From contig CABZOF010000002.1 in assembly GCA_902527215.1 (NCBI GenBank), positions 1 to 64,000 on the forward strand: a stretch of DNA of 64,000 nt, written 5' to 3'. Below, one piece after another: positions 29,559-38,104 of this stretch (position 1 is its first letter; each line of letters starts with the position of its first letter). The stretch comes from an uncultured Pelagibacteraceae bacterium (GTDB lineage Bacteria; Pseudomonadota; Alphaproteobacteria; Pelagibacterales; Pelagibacteraceae). A program made the position numbers and the translations under genes. The notes under the pieces are model-generated. The model saw nothing but the letters and a program-made list of their open reading frames with translations. It was not told the DNA's origin and made no database searches.

Positions 29559-30140
29559 ATATTTATTTATTAATTTGATTGATTTTTTAATATCGTCTCT
29601 GTGAGAAATTTTAGCAATATATTTTCCATCTTTTAAAAGAATCACTGGTGAACTATGGTCAATATTATAATCGCCATTTTCAAAAAATATTTTTTGGCTT
29701 ATTATTCCCCAAGATTGTGAAAGTAAAAAAATTTCACCTGGATCTCCGGTAATCCCAATAAAATTATTATCAAAATTGCTGAGATAATCTTTTACTACAT
29801 CAGGAGTATCTCTTTTTGGGTCAACACTAATAAAAAATACTTTTATATCTTTTTTTTTATTTTTTTTAAGTCTGTTCAAAACAATATCCATTTTATTCAA
29901 TGTCATTGGACATATGTCAGGACAATTTGTAAAACCAAAAAAAATTGCAGTTAAAGGTCCGTTAAAAGACTCTTGAGTTATTATATTGTTGTTCATGTCT
30001 TTAAGTTCAAAATCTGAGCCTTTGAATGCTGCGACTGATTGATCTTTTTGTTCTTTCATCGATAAAAAGACAGGAAGCATTAAAAATAAGAATATTGTTA
30101 AGCATCCTGTTAATACTACAATCGAGGTTTTTAATTTCAT
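29553..30140 (-). CDS. SCO1/SenC copper chaperone for cytochrome oxidase
   Basis: The 195-residue membrane-anchored thioredoxin-fold protein has an N-terminal transmembrane segment (residues 8-27), the copper-binding CxxxC in FGFTNCPDICPMTL, the VDPKRDTP motif, and a later His (IDHSSPVILL). SCO proteins deliver copper to the CuA centre of cytochrome oxidase subunit II. It lies divergently beside the oxidase locus, 36 bp from a subunit III-like gene. Confidence 0.93.
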   Translation of the reverse strand: MKLKTSIVVLTGCLTIFLFLMLPVFLSMKEQKDQSVAAFKGSDFELKDMNNNIITQESFNGPLTAIFFGFTNCPDICPMTLNKMDIVLNRLKKNKKKDIKVFFISVDPKRDTPDVVKDYLSNFDNNFIGITGDPGEIFLLSQSWGIISQKIFFENGDYNIDHSSPVILLKDGKYIAKISHRDDIKKSIKLINKYL

Positions 30141-30176
30141 TATTGTAAAATTGTATATACGGACTATATAAATATT

Positions 30177-30854
30177 ATGTCTTTGATAAAGAAATTATTT
30201 GGCGCATTAACTGAGAAACCTTGGGAACAGGACCAAGCAGTAATCGACAGTGGTCACTCAGGCAAAACATTTGAAATATCAAATCAAATGTCTGCTGTAA
30301 TAATTATTTTCGGAGTGAGTACAACTTTATTTAGTCTAATTTTTACTGGTTATCTTTATTCACTTCCACCAGAACAGGATACAACTTTTATATTGAAGAC
30401 AAATTTACTTTGGATAAATACGTTACTCTTAATCTTAGTAACAATATTTTTTAATAAGATAAGCAAAGATTTAAAAAATGGAATTACAAAAACAATAAAA
30501 AAAAATTTAATTTATGTAGGTGCTCTAAGTTATATATTTTTATTTCTACAGCTAGCTTTATGGTATCAATTAATGCAAACTGGAAATTTTGTTTCAACAA
30601 ATACTTATTTCTCGTCTTACTACTTCTTTACCGCATTGCATGGTATACATTTATTAGGAGGACTTTTTTTCTGGGGTAAAGTTAGTTCAAGAATTTTTAA
30701 ATCAGAGGAAAGTGAATACAAAAAAGAGGAAAAAAGTATTAATGCACTTTCGCTTTACTGGTTATTTTTATTTATTGTTTGGTTGGTATTTTTTACAATA
30801 ATGTTTGCCTATAACGATACTGTAATAGAATTTTGTAAATCTTTGATAGCTTAA
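30177..30854 (+). CDS. Cytochrome c oxidase subunit III-like protein
   Basis: The 225-residue membrane protein has about five helices. The core TALHGIHLLGGLFFWGKVSSRIF matches the TGFHG-H-x-x-x-G block of heme-copper oxidase subunit III, but the remainder is diverged. The N-terminal 40 residues are soluble. It is a paralogue beside, but separate from, the main subunit III gene at 33.9 kb. It may be an accessory or alternative subunit, or act in assembly with the neighbouring SCO protein. Confidence 0.75.
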   Translation: MSLIKKLFGALTEKPWEQDQAVIDSGHSGKTFEISNQMSAVIIIFGVSTTLFSLIFTGYLYSLPPEQDTTFILKTNLLWINTLLLILVTIFFNKISKDLKNGITKTIKKNLIYVGALSYIFLFLQLALWYQLMQTGNFVSTNTYFSSYYFFTALHGIHLLGGLFFWGKVSSRIFKSEESEYKKEEKSINALSLYWLFLFIVWLVFFTIMFAYNDTVIEFCKSLIA

Positions 30855-30857
30855 GTT

Positions 30858-31058
30858 TTATTTAAGAAATAAAACCATCACAGACCCAAACACAGCAATT
30901 ATAATTAATAGTATGTTCACAGATCTAAGATACCTTTTTGTTTCAGGTTTTGTCTCTCCCTTTGAAAATCTTCCAGCACCTAAAGAGATAACAAAATAGA
31001 AGGCTAAGACTAAAGCAAGAATCGTAATTAAAATACCTAATTTACCAAGCATAAACAT
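30858..31058 (-). CDS. Small twin-transmembrane protein
   Basis: The 66-residue protein has two hydrophobic helices (about residues 5-27 and 46-65). They are joined by a short basic loop (GRFSKGETKPETKRYLR), a layout like twin-transmembrane or HIG1-type respiratory accessory proteins. It lies between the two oxidase-related blocks, antiparallel to both, with its stop 3 bp from that of the subunit III-like gene. Function is not established. Confidence 0.6.
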   Translation of the reverse strand: MFMLGKLGILITILALVLAFYFVISLGAGRFSKGETKPETKRYLRSVNILLIIIAVFGSVMVLFLK

Positions 31059-31088
31059 ATTGATTATATTAGTATAATTAATATGTTT

Positions 31089-31105
31089 TATGACATTTTG
31101 TCATA
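31089..31105. promoter_or_regulatory. Inverted repeat upstream of coxB, possible operator
   Basis: TATGACA and TGTCATA flank a 3-bp centre, a 17-bp dyad located 35 nt before the coxB start and within the short divergent region shared with the twin-TM gene. It could bind a dimeric regulator of the oxidase operon. No cognate regulator is encoded nearby. Confidence 0.4.
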
Positions 31106-31139
31106 GGTATTTATAGGATTATTCTTCTATATAAACATT

Positions 31140-31976
31140 ATGCATGCAGGAATAATTTTTTTATTAGTGATCATTGGATCTGTCTTATTTCATATTTTCA
31201 CGCCGTGGTATTGGACAGATATTGCATCAAATTGGAAAGGAATGGACGATACCATCACTCTTACTTTTTGGGTAGGTGGAGGAGTTTTTGTAGCTGTTTG
31301 TCTTTTTATGATTTACTGCGTTTTCAAATATCAACATAAAGAAGATAGAAGAGCAGAGTATAAACCAGAAGATAAAAAATTAGAAAAAATTTTAACTTGG
31401 GCTACGACACTTGGAGTTTGTGCATTGTTAGCTCCTGGTCTTATAATATGGAACCAATATGTAAACGTTCCAAAAAATGCTATTGAAGTTGATGTGATGG
31501 CATGGCAATGGGGCTGGCAATATAGGCTTCCAGGTGCAGATGGAAAATTAGGAACGACCCAAGTTAGAAATATTGCAGACAACAATCCATTCGGCATAAA
31601 TCCTGATGATCCGTTTGGAAAAGATGACATAATGGTTGAAAGTGATGTTATCAATCTAGAAAATAATAGACCTGTAAAAATTTTATTAAGATCAGTAGAC
31701 GTACTTCATAATTGGTATGTTCCACAATTTAGAGCAAAAATGGATGCAGTCCCTGGTACAGTAACTTTCTATTGGTTTGAGCCTAATAAGGTAGGTGAAT
31801 ACGAAGTTTTATGTGCTGAGTATTGTGGAGTTGGTCACTATGCTATGAGAGGTGGAGTTGAAGTACAAGATAAAGCTGATTATGAAGTTTGGCTTAGTGA
31901 ACAAGAAACTTTTGAGCAACTATCAGCAAGATATGAAAAATTAAATGTAGATGGGAACAAATTAGCTAAAAAATAA
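31140..31976 (+). CDS. coxB: Cytochrome c oxidase subunit II (CuA type)
   Basis: The 278-residue subunit has two N-terminal transmembrane helices and a periplasmic cupredoxin domain. The CuA ligands are present: His in DVLHNWYVPQF and CAEYCGVGHYAM (Cys, Cys, His, Met). The aromatic electron-entry patch is AWQWGWQYR. It therefore takes electrons from cytochrome c, not quinol. It is the first gene of the II-I-III-IV order. A short Asp-rich insertion (NPFGINPDDPFGKDD) lies between the strands. Confidence 0.96.
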   Translation: MHAGIIFLLVIIGSVLFHIFTPWYWTDIASNWKGMDDTITLTFWVGGGVFVAVCLFMIYCVFKYQHKEDRRAEYKPEDKKLEKILTWATTLGVCALLAPGLIIWNQYVNVPKNAIEVDVMAWQWGWQYRLPGADGKLGTTQVRNIADNNPFGINPDDPFGKDDIMVESDVINLENNRPVKILLRSVDVLHNWYVPQFRAKMDAVPGTVTFYWFEPNKVGEYEVLCAEYCGVGHYAMRGGVEVQDKADYEVWLSEQETFEQLSARYEKLNVDGNKLAKK

Positions 31977-32020
31977 CAATTTATTAATTTAAAAAAATAT
32001 ATATATAGAGGATAAAAATT

Positions 32021-33859
32021 ATGTCAGACGAATACGATAACAACAAATCATACCAAGCCCAGTCATCAGAAGTAATGGATGGTTCAGCTGGTTCTATAAA
32101 TCCAGATATAGATTATGTAAGGCCAGCAGAAGTTGGTGAGCAAGATTTATACCATGGACATAGTTTTATTGAAAAATGGATTTTTTGCCAGGATGCAAAA
32201 GTTATTGGAGTACAATATTTCTTAACTGCAGTTTTTACTGGAATTGTAGGTTTAATTTTATCTTGGTTAATGAGACTTCAATTAGGTTTTCCTGGACTAG
32301 CAGGCTTTATGACAGCTGAACATTATTATCAATTTGTAACTATGCACGGTATGATAATGGTAGTTTACTTTCTAACTGCTCTTTTTCTTGGAGGTTTTGG
32401 AAATTATTTAATTCCACTAATGGTGGGAGCAAGAGATATGGTTTTCCCATATGTGAATATGCTCAGCTTCTGGATGTTCTTTGTTGCAGTTGCAGTTTTA
32501 ATGGCAAGTTTCTTTGTTCCTGGTGGACCGACAGGAGCTGGATGGACCCTGTATCCTCCACAAACTATTTTGGAAGGAACTCCTGGATCAGGCATGGGTA
32601 TCTTACTTATGCTTATATCTTTATCTTTATTTGTAATTGGTTTCACAATGGGTGGACTAAATTATATGATTACCATTTTACAAGCTAGAACTAGAGGAAT
32701 GACCCTAATGAGAATGCCTTTAACTGTTTGGGGAATTTTCACAGCAACTGTACTAGCAATGCTAGCATTCCCAGCACTACTAGTTAGCGCAATAATGATG
32801 ACTTTAGATAAAGTATTGCAAACTAGTTTCTTTATGCCAACAATTTTAAAGGCAGGAGAGGTTCTTGAATATGGTGGAGGAAGCCCAATTCTTTTCCAAC
32901 ACTTGTTTTGGTTCTTTGGACATCCTGAAGTTTACATTGTAGCATTGCCTGCATTTGGGATAGTTTCTGATTTAATATCAGTTCACGCTAGAAAGAATAT
33001 ATTTGGTTATAGAATGATGGTTTGGGCAATTGTTGGAATTGGAGGTTTAAGCTTCTTCGTTTGGGCACACCACATGTATGTAAGTGGGATGAACCCTTGG
33101 TTTGGATTTTTCTTCGCAACAACAACATTAATCATCGCCGTTCCAACCGCTATGAAAGTTTACAACTGGATACTTACTTTATGGAGGGGAAATATTAGAA
33201 TTAATACCGTAATGTTATGGTGCCTAGGATTTATTGTTACGTTCGTAAATGGTGGAATTACTGGAATATTTTTGGGAAATGTATCAGTAGATGTTCCATT
33301 ATCAGATACATATTTCGTAATAGCCCACTTCCATATGGTCATGGGTATTGCTCCTTTAATGGTAATTATGGGGGCAGTTTATCACTGGTTCCCTCTGGTA
33401 GCTGGAAAAATGTTACACGAAGGTTTAGGAAAATGGCATTTCTGGATTACTTTCCTAGGAGCATATTCAATATATTTCCCAATGCATTATTTAGGTTTTA
33501 TTGGAGTTCCAAGAAGATATTTTGAAATGTATGATAGTCCATACATGACATCTGCAGTTGGAATGAATGAATTTATAAGTATTGCAGCATTTATAGTTGG
33601 TGCAGCACAGTTTATTTTAGTTTTCAATATCATTAAAACACTAAAAACAGGTAAAAAAGCTGAAAAAAACCCTTGGAAAGCAAATTCGCTAGAGTGGTAC
33701 ACATCTACTGTTCCACCAGAACATGGAAATTTTGGTGAAAGACTTCCAGTTGTACATAGATGGCCATATGATTTTAGCGTTCCAGGAGCAAAGGATGATT
33801 TTATTCCGCAAACAACAGCACCTAGTGAAGTAATACATACAGAAGTAGAGAAAACATAA
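32021..33859 (+). CDS. ctaD: Cytochrome c oxidase subunit I
   Basis: The 612-residue catalytic subunit has at least twelve helices. Heme and copper ligands are visible: MHGMIMV (low-spin heme His), WFFGHPEVYIVALP (CuB His and cross-linked Tyr, with the D-channel Glu), AHHMYVSG (two CuB His), and AHFHMVMG (heme ligands). The HPEVYI pattern marks an A-type proton-pumping oxidase. N-terminal (about 50 residues) and C-terminal extensions are hydrophilic. It has a Shine-Dalgarno (gagga) of its own and lies 44 nt after coxB. Confidence 0.97.
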   Translation: MSDEYDNNKSYQAQSSEVMDGSAGSINPDIDYVRPAEVGEQDLYHGHSFIEKWIFCQDAKVIGVQYFLTAVFTGIVGLILSWLMRLQLGFPGLAGFMTAEHYYQFVTMHGMIMVVYFLTALFLGGFGNYLIPLMVGARDMVFPYVNMLSFWMFFVAVAVLMASFFVPGGPTGAGWTLYPPQTILEGTPGSGMGILLMLISLSLFVIGFTMGGLNYMITILQARTRGMTLMRMPLTVWGIFTATVLAMLAFPALLVSAIMMTLDKVLQTSFFMPTILKAGEVLEYGGGSPILFQHLFWFFGHPEVYIVALPAFGIVSDLISVHARKNIFGYRMMVWAIVGIGGLSFFVWAHHMYVSGMNPWFGFFFATTTLIIAVPTAMKVYNWILTLWRGNIRINTVMLWCLGFIVTFVNGGITGIFLGNVSVDVPLSDTYFVIAHFHMVMGIAPLMVIMGAVYHWFPLVAGKMLHEGLGKWHFWITFLGAYSIYFPMHYLGFIGVPRRYFEMYDSPYMTSAVGMNEFISIAAFIVGAAQFILVFNIIKTLKTGKKAEKNPWKANSLEWYTSTVPPEHGNFGERLPVVHRWPYDFSVPGAKDDFIPQTTAPSEVIHTEVEKT

Positions 33860-33869
33860 GAGAAAAATA

Positions 33870-34580
33870 ATGTCTGAACAAAAAATAGACGGCTTCGAAC
33901 TTAAACCTGGGTTTAAGGGAATGGCGTCTGATACTGGTTCAGACCAAACAATGTTTAAAGGTGTGCATTGGGGCAAAGCCATGATGTGGATCTTTTTATT
34001 GAGTGATACTTTTGTTTTCAGCTGTTTTTTAATTTCTTATATGAAAGGCAGAGGGTCTACTCTTGTTGATTGGCCTAATACGAGCGAAGTATTTTCTTTA
34101 CATGTAGGGAGTGTACCTGTTCCACTTTTACTTATTGCGATAATGACATTTGTTTTGATTACAAGTAGTGGAACTATGGCTCTAGCAGTAAAGTATGGTT
34201 ACGAAAAAAATCGAAAAATGTGTGGGTGGCTGATTTTAGCTACTGCAGTAGGTGGACTTACTTTTGTGGGAATGCAGGTATTTGAGTGGTCAAAACTAAT
34301 TCACGAAGGTGTAAGACCTTGGGGGAATCCTTTTGGTGCATCACAGTTTGGTTCCTTCTTTTTTATGATAACAGGTTTCCATGGTTTCCATGTCTCAATA
34401 GGGGTAATTTTCTTATTTATATATACCTATAAAGTTTTCGCTGGTCATTATGAGAGTAAAAAAAGAGGCTGGTTTACCAAAATGAAAGGGGATTATGTTG
34501 AAATTGAAATATTAGGTCTTTATTGGCACTTCGTTGACCTAGTTTGGGTTTTCATTTTCGCATTTTTCTACTTGTGGTAA
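33870..34580 (+). CDS. Cytochrome c oxidase subunit III
   Basis: The 236-residue membrane subunit has a soluble N-terminus and about five helices. Hallmarks are WIFLLSDTFVFSCFL, the FFMITGFHGFHVSIG block and the C-terminal GLYWHFVDLVWVFIFAFFYLW. It starts 10 nt after subunit I and is followed at once by the subunit IV-like gene. This gives the II-I-III-IV order of coxMNOP- or cyo-type loci. Confidence 0.94.
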   Translation: MSEQKIDGFELKPGFKGMASDTGSDQTMFKGVHWGKAMMWIFLLSDTFVFSCFLISYMKGRGSTLVDWPNTSEVFSLHVGSVPVPLLLIAIMTFVLITSSGTMALAVKYGYEKNRKMCGWLILATAVGGLTFVGMQVFEWSKLIHEGVRPWGNPFGASQFGSFFFMITGFHGFHVSIGVIFLFIYTYKVFAGHYESKKRGWFTKMKGDYVEIEILGLYWHFVDLVWVFIFAFFYLW

Positions 34581-34588
34581 AATAAAAT

Positions 34589-34948
34589 ATGGATGAAACT
34601 AACAAAATGAGTGAAACGGCTAAAAAAGAGGAGCAAACAAGCACCCAAAAGATAGGTATTTATCTTTGGATTTGGTTATTGTTGTTTGTTCTAAGTTTTT
34701 TTTCGTACATGGTTGACTGGTACCAATTTCAAGGAATGTTGAGATGGTCATTAATACTATTCTTTATGTTTTTAAAGGCAGGACTTATTATGGCTTTTTT
34801 CATGCACTTGTTTTGGGAGAGATACGCCTTGGTAAATGTATTGCTTTGGCCGATGACTGCAATTGCTTGCTTTATATTTTTAATGACAGCAGAGTTTAAA
34901 TACACAGTATTTTCAAGATTATTTTATTTTGTTGTAGGAGGTGCTTAA
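34589..34948 (+). CDS. Cytochrome oxidase subunit IV-type membrane protein
   Basis: The 119-residue protein has three transmembrane helices after a charged N-terminus. The KAGLIMAFFMHLFWERYALV segment matches the prokaryotic subunit IV (CyoD/caa3-IV) family, which stabilises subunits I and III. Located directly after subunit III in the same operon. Confidence 0.85.
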   Translation: MDETNKMSETAKKEEQTSTQKIGIYLWIWLLLFVLSFFSYMVDWYQFQGMLRWSLILFFMFLKAGLIMAFFMHLFWERYALVNVLLWPMTAIACFIFLMTAEFKYTVFSRLFYFVVGGA

Positions 34949-34949
34949 T

Positions 34950-35213
34950 ATGGATGCATATGGATATTTAGCATTCTTCTTACTTTTATTTGTTTTTTTC
35001 ATTTATATAGTTTGGTTTGGTTATTCGGTAAAAGTTGAAAACCAAAAAGAACAAGGTGATAAAGTCACAATAAATCCTTATGATCAAATACCTTTAAGTA
35101 GAAGATTAATTGATAAGAAAAACAGTAAAGTAGGTATATTCGATCTTGGGAATCATATTTTAATAGCAGGCGTTATATTACTTGTAATATTTGTTTCACT
35201 GAATGTCGAATAA
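34950..35213 (+). CDS. Small single/double-TM protein of the oxidase operon, unknown
   Basis: The 87-residue protein has one N-terminal helix (residues 5-25), a hydrophilic linker with YDQIPLSRRLIDKK, and a second helix at the C-terminus. I chose ATG 34950, which has a strong Shine-Dalgarno (aggagg) at proper spacing, over the GTG at 34941. It lies between subunit IV and heme O synthase with 1-2 nt gaps, so it is very likely an oxidase accessory or assembly factor. No family is recognised. Confidence 0.7.
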   Translation: MDAYGYLAFFLLLFVFFIYIVWFGYSVKVENQKEQGDKVTINPYDQIPLSRRLIDKKNSKVGIFDLGNHILIAGVILLVIFVSLNVE

Positions 35214-35215
35214 CA

Positions 35216-36130
35216 GTGACTACAAATACAATTAAAAAAAAATCAGTTTATATTAGCCCTATTTCTTATTCAAAATATTTATTATTGTTAATGAAACCAA
35301 GGGTAATGTCTTTGGTCATCTTTACTTGTGCTGTTGGATTATTAACAGCCCCAGTTTCAGTTTCATTTCTTAATTCAATAGTTGCAATATTTTTTGTGAC
35401 AATGGGCGCGGGTGCAGCTGGTGCCTTAAATATGTGGTACGAGGCAGACCTTGATAAATTAATGACCAGAACATGTTTAAGACCAATTCCTACTGGAAAG
35501 GTGAACAGGGAGCACGCTTTATTATTTGGAACAGTATTATCGATAGTATCTGTAGTTGGTCTTTATTATTTTTCAAATTTAATATCAGCTATACTGTTAT
35601 CTATAACAATAGGATTTTATGTCTTTGTTTATACGATTTGGTTAAAAAGAAAAACGCCCCAAAATATTGTTATTGGAGGCGCATCAGGCGCACTGCCACC
35701 AGTTATAGGTTGGACTATAGCTACTAACTCATTAACATTAGAACCGATAACTTTTTTCTTAATTATATTCTTTTGGACCCCATCTCATTTTTGGGCATTG
35801 AGCCTTTATAAAGCAGACGACTATCAGAAAGCTAAAATTCCTATGTTACCTATTACTAATGGTATTGAGGAAACTAAGAGAAATATATTTATTTATTCTT
35901 TAATAATGTTACCAATAGTTATTTTGCCTTATTATATTGGTTTTGCAGGTGAAACATTCTTAATAGTTTCATTATTACTTACCTTTTATTACAACTATGT
36001 TTGTTATGATCTTCTTAAGTTCAAAAAAAACAAATTTGAAATAAAGAAGGCTAAAAAGGTATTTTCTTACTCAATTTTTTACTTATTTTTGCTTTTTGTC
36101 TTATTTTTGGTAGACCAGATTATAAAATAA
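35216..36130 (+). CDS. ctaB: Protoheme IX farnesyltransferase (heme O synthase)
   Basis: The 304-residue UbiA-superfamily membrane enzyme makes heme O, the precursor of heme A for the adjoining oxidase. Motifs are LMKPRVMSLVIFT, NMWYEADLDKLMTRT with RPIPTGKV, and DDYQKAKIPMLP in the second loop. It starts at GTG two bases after the preceding stop. Cox11 (ctaG) and Surf1, which often neighbour ctaB in alphaproteobacteria, are not in the window. Confidence 0.95.
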   Translation: MTTNTIKKKSVYISPISYSKYLLLLMKPRVMSLVIFTCAVGLLTAPVSVSFLNSIVAIFFVTMGAGAAGALNMWYEADLDKLMTRTCLRPIPTGKVNREHALLFGTVLSIVSVVGLYYFSNLISAILLSITIGFYVFVYTIWLKRKTPQNIVIGGASGALPPVIGWTIATNSLTLEPITFFLIIFFWTPSHFWALSLYKADDYQKAKIPMLPITNGIEETKRNIFIYSLIMLPIVILPYYIGFAGETFLIVSLLLTFYYNYVCYDLLKFKKNKFEIKKAKKVFSYSIFYLFLLFVLFLVDQIIK

Positions 36131-36171
36131 ATAATCCTATTTATTTTATAGGAAAATGGTAAAAAAAATTC

Positions 36172-37542
36172 ATGAGATACGTAAGTACAAGAGATAATTC
36201 AAAAGAATACAGTTTTGAAGATGTTTTTATTAAAGGTTTAGCTGATGATGGCGGACTATATGTTCCTACATCTCTAAAAAAATTTAGTACAAATGAATTA
36301 TTACAGCTTAAAAATCTTGATTACAACGATTTAGCTACTGAAATAATAAATCAATTTTCATCAGATTTTATCTCTAAAGATGATCTTTCATCATTAATTA
36401 ATAAATCTTATTCAACTTTCAGAGAAAAAGATGTTGTTAAAATTTCAAATGTTGGTGATTTGAAGCTATTAGAGTTATTTCATGGCCCAACATTAGCATT
36501 TAAAGATATTGCAATGCAGTTCATTGGAAATTTATATGAGTATTATTTAAGTAAGAATAATAAAAAAATTAATATTGTTGTGGCTACATCAGGTGATACA
36601 GGAGCTGCTGCTATAGATGCAATTAAAGGCAAATCAAACTTAAATATTTTTGTCTTACATCCTAATAATAGAATTTCACCAGTACAAAGAAAGTTAATGA
36701 CAACAGTTGAGGATGAAAATGTTTTCAATATTGCAATTGATGGAAATTTTGACGATTGCCAAAATATTGTAAAGCAAATGTTTTCAGACCTTGATTTTTC
36801 AAAATCTATAAATATGTCAGGAGTAAATTCTATTAATTGGGCACGAATAATTGCCCAAGCAGTTTATTATTTTTATACTTATTTTAAACTTGAAGTTGAT
36901 AAACAGATATCTTTTTCAGTACCAACTGGAAACTTTGGAGATGTCTTTGCAGGTTACCTTGCGAAAGAAATGGGTTTACCAATATACAAACTTATTGTTG
37001 CAACTAATGAAAATGATATTTTGCACAGAGCAATCTCTAATGGTGATTATATTTCAAAAAAAGTAAAAGAAACGCTATCTCCAAGTATGGATATCCAATT
37101 GGCAAGTAACTTTGAGAGATTAATTTATTATGTAAATAATTCTAATTCTGAAATTACATCAGACATAATGAAAAGAATTAAGCAAAATGAATACCAAATT
37201 GAAAAATCAAACTTGGATATCATTCAAAAAGACTTTGTTTCTGAAAGTTGTGACGAAGATGAAATTTTAGAAATTATTAAAGAAAATTTTGAGAAAAATA
37301 GTGTAATATTAGATCCCCACACTGCAGTTGGAGTAGGGGCTGCAAATAAGCTTAATTTAAATGATTGTGTAGTTTTATCTACCGCTCATCCATGCAAATT
37401 TCCAGCCGCAACAGATAATGCTATAAATAAGCACGAAGAATTACCAAGTGAGCTTCAATATGTTCATGGCAAAGAGGAAAATTTTCAACTATTAAAAAAT
37501 GATACAGATGAAGTAAAAAATTTTGTTAAAAGTAAGTTATGA
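36172..37542 (+). CDS. thrC: Threonine synthase
   Basis: The 456-residue PLP enzyme converts O-phosphohomoserine to threonine. The PLP-binding lysine lies in GPTLAFKDIAMQF. VATSGDTGAAAI and VPTGNFGDVFAGYLAKEMGLP are also conserved. It starts 42 nt after ctaB and overlaps the peroxiredoxin gene by 4 nt. Homoserine kinase, which makes its substrate, lies 2 kb away on the opposite strand. Confidence 0.97.
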   Translation: MRYVSTRDNSKEYSFEDVFIKGLADDGGLYVPTSLKKFSTNELLQLKNLDYNDLATEIINQFSSDFISKDDLSSLINKSYSTFREKDVVKISNVGDLKLLELFHGPTLAFKDIAMQFIGNLYEYYLSKNNKKINIVVATSGDTGAAAIDAIKGKSNLNIFVLHPNNRISPVQRKLMTTVEDENVFNIAIDGNFDDCQNIVKQMFSDLDFSKSINMSGVNSINWARIIAQAVYYFYTYFKLEVDKQISFSVPTGNFGDVFAGYLAKEMGLPIYKLIVATNENDILHRAISNGDYISKKVKETLSPSMDIQLASNFERLIYYVNNSNSEITSDIMKRIKQNEYQIEKSNLDIIQKDFVSESCDEDEILEIIKENFEKNSVILDPHTAVGVGAANKLNLNDCVVLSTAHPCKFPAATDNAINKHEELPSELQYVHGKEENFQLLKNDTDEVKNFVKSKL

Positions 37543-38024
37543 AATTAAAAATTAAAGACCAAATCCCATATACAAAGATCTTCCATTTAGTAGATGGCGA
37601 ACCCAAGGAACAAAATATATCTGAGGTATTAGGATCAAAAAAAATAATATTATTTGGTTTACCTGGAGCATTTACAGCTACATGCTCTAAATTTCATTTA
37701 CCAGGTTATGTTAAAAATGCTCAACAAATCTTAGATAAAGGTATTGATAAAATATTTTGCTTAGCTGTTAATGACCCTTATGTAATGAATGCTTGGGGTG
37801 AGGCGAACAGTATAGGAGAAAATATAACTATGTTAGCTGATCCTTATTTATCATTTACAAAGTTAATTGGTGCTGAAGTCGACAGAAATTCAAAAGGTAT
37901 GGGTATCAGATCAAGCCGTTATGCTATGGTTGTTGAAAATTTAAAGGTTCAAAATATTCAAGAAGAAGAGGAAACTAAAAATTGTAGTATATCCTCAGCA
38001 GAGGGAATTTTAGATATTATTTAG
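37539..38024 (+). CDS. Peroxiredoxin, Prx5 type
   Basis: The 161-residue thiol peroxidase has the peroxidatic Cys in LPGAFTATCSKFHLPGY, followed by VNDPYVMNAWG and GAEVDRNSKGMGIRSSRYAMVVEN, typical of the Prx5/AhpE-like subfamily. A further Cys near the C-terminus (KNCSISSAEGIL) may serve as resolving Cys. It is translationally coupled to thrC (ATGA overlap) and detoxifies peroxides in the cytosol. Confidence 0.93.
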   Translation: MKLKIKDQIPYTKIFHLVDGEPKEQNISEVLGSKKIILFGLPGAFTATCSKFHLPGYVKNAQQILDKGIDKIFCLAVNDPYVMNAWGEANSIGENITMLADPYLSFTKLIGAEVDRNSKGMGIRSSRYAMVVENLKVQNIQEEEETKNCSISSAEGILDII

Positions 38025-38042
38025 CAAAGAAATATCATTTAT

Positions 38043-38085
38043 TAGTATGAGCACAATATGCTTATTTTCATAGTATGGTCACAAT
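38043..38085. repeat. Pair of 15-bp direct repeats before a hypothetical gene
   Basis: TAGTATGAGCACAAT and TAGTATGGTCACAAT (13 of 15 identical) are spaced 28 bp apart in the 80-bp interval after the peroxiredoxin gene, just before the next start. They could be a regulator site or a local duplication. Confidence 0.45.
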
Positions 38086-38104
38086 TTATTAATATAGAAC
38101 TAAT

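Noticed and set aside
36135..36153. Hairpin TCCTAT/ATAGGA between ctaB and thrC
   Set aside because: Only a 6-bp weak stem with no following T-run; not a convincing terminator or attenuator.
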